Origin: Tetradesmus obliquus
Lineage: Eukaryota; Chlorophyta; Chlorophyceae; Sphaeropleales; Scenedesmaceae
NCBI GenBank assembly: GCA_030272155.1
Contig: CP126191.1
Location: 2,192,501 to 2,256,500 of the forward strand
DNA: 64,000 nucleotides
Direction: 5' to 3'
Below the pieces are notes generated by a model. It was not told the origin of the DNA and did not search any database. It worked only from the letters and a program-made list of their open reading frames with translations. A program made the translations under genes and the position numbers. Numbering within the stretch: the stretch's first letter is position 1; the number at the start of each line of letters is the position of its first letter. This document shows positions 63,469-64,000 of this stretch, one piece after another.

Positions 63469-64000
63469 GTGGGTTTGGGTAGGGGCTGTGGCATGCAGCA
63501 GCGCACGCACCGCGTGATTTGGTTTGTTTAGGATTGCTGGGTTGCAGAACTTCTGGCTGGCAACCCACCTATGTGTTGCTGCAAGTGTATCTGAAGGGCA
63601 CAGCAGAATGGTAAGCTGGACTGTTCATCATCATAGGGTTGAGTCCAGAATGCCCATCAGCAGCACAACATGTTTGCATGCTTACATGCGAATGTGATTA
63701 CATGTGTTTTGTCGACAACATGCACGTCATCATCATAATCATCATGTTTGGCACGCTGAGGGGGCGGTTTAGTTGAAGCTGAGACACCCAGTTCGTTTGT
63801 ACGGGGGGTAAGCGACCAGCGAGGGCGGGTCTTGCTGTGCTTCAGGGGGGTTAAGCGGAAAGCGGACTGGTCACTGCCAGTCAATACACTGAACAGTACA
63901 GTGAAAGCCTCACAGGGGAGGGGGGTGAAGCGGCAAGCGACTTTTCAAGGCACCACGTGTTGCCTAGCGGACCCCCGGTAAGCGATTGTTACCCCTCCAC
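63469..64000. other. Right-edge intronic/flanking sequence with degenerate G-rich AAGCG repeats
   Basis: Presumed start of the last ubiquilin intron. From about 63760 to the edge, a motif of five or six Gs followed by T/G-AAGCG, often with a second AAGCG or AGCG about 6-8 bases later, recurs roughly four times (63804, 63845, 63922, 63977). No UBA-coding exon is visible here. Confidence 0.5.

Overview
This window looks like nuclear DNA of a chlorophyte green alga. The evidence is intron-dense genes with GT..AG splice sites, plant/algal-type proteins (a PI4K-gamma kinase, a NUP50 with NPFxGV motifs, a squalene epoxidase), strong CAG/CTG bias giving Gln-, Ala- and Ser-rich proteins, and candidate TGTAA polyadenylation signals. 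The composition would fit a chlorophycean/Sphaeropleales-type genome, but that is only a guess. I saw no prokaryotic operons, CRISPR arrays, rRNA, convincing tRNA or intact transposon.

Layout, left to right. 1-3723 (-): N-terminal part of a peroxisomal-type ABCD transporter, with its nucleotide-binding domain off the left edge. 5775-12936 (+): a very long Gln/Ala-rich coiled-coil protein of unknown function. 14615-16734 (-): a BTB/POZ protein with a zinc-ribbon-like segment and an acidic tail. 17520-20680 (+): an MECR-like enoyl reductase of the MDR superfamily. 21008-24624 (+): squalene epoxidase. 28002-31697 and 33433-37163 (+): a tandem pair of secreted GH5 glycoside hydrolases. 40688-43860 (-): an unrecognised two-pass membrane protein. 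46650-50699 (-): a type II gamma phosphatidylinositol 4-kinase-like protein. 52411-55000 (-): nucleoporin NUP50 with a Ran-binding domain. 55304-59776 (-): a POT1-type telomere end-binding protein. 60254 to beyond the right edge (+): ubiquilin/DSK2, with the UBA exon outside the window.

Exon models were built by hand. For every gene except the coiled-coil start and one stretch of the membrane protein, splice phases add up to one uninterrupted frame. The genes are mostly unrelated housekeeping functions: lipid and sterol metabolism, cell-wall glucan, phosphoinositide signalling, nuclear transport, telomere capping and protein quality control. Three pairs are divergent and may share promoters: ABCD/coiled-coil, BTB/MDR and POT1/ubiquilin.

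The most unusual features are repeat-based. Many introns end in long CTG, CCTG or GCCTGCT arrays directly in front of the splice acceptor. A perfect 36-bp inverted repeat sits inside a POT1 intron. A decayed copy of an exon end lies in the next intron of the MDR gene. A 60-bp tandem duplication in a ubiquilin intron is read in frame and would give a UBA-less isoform if that intron were retained.
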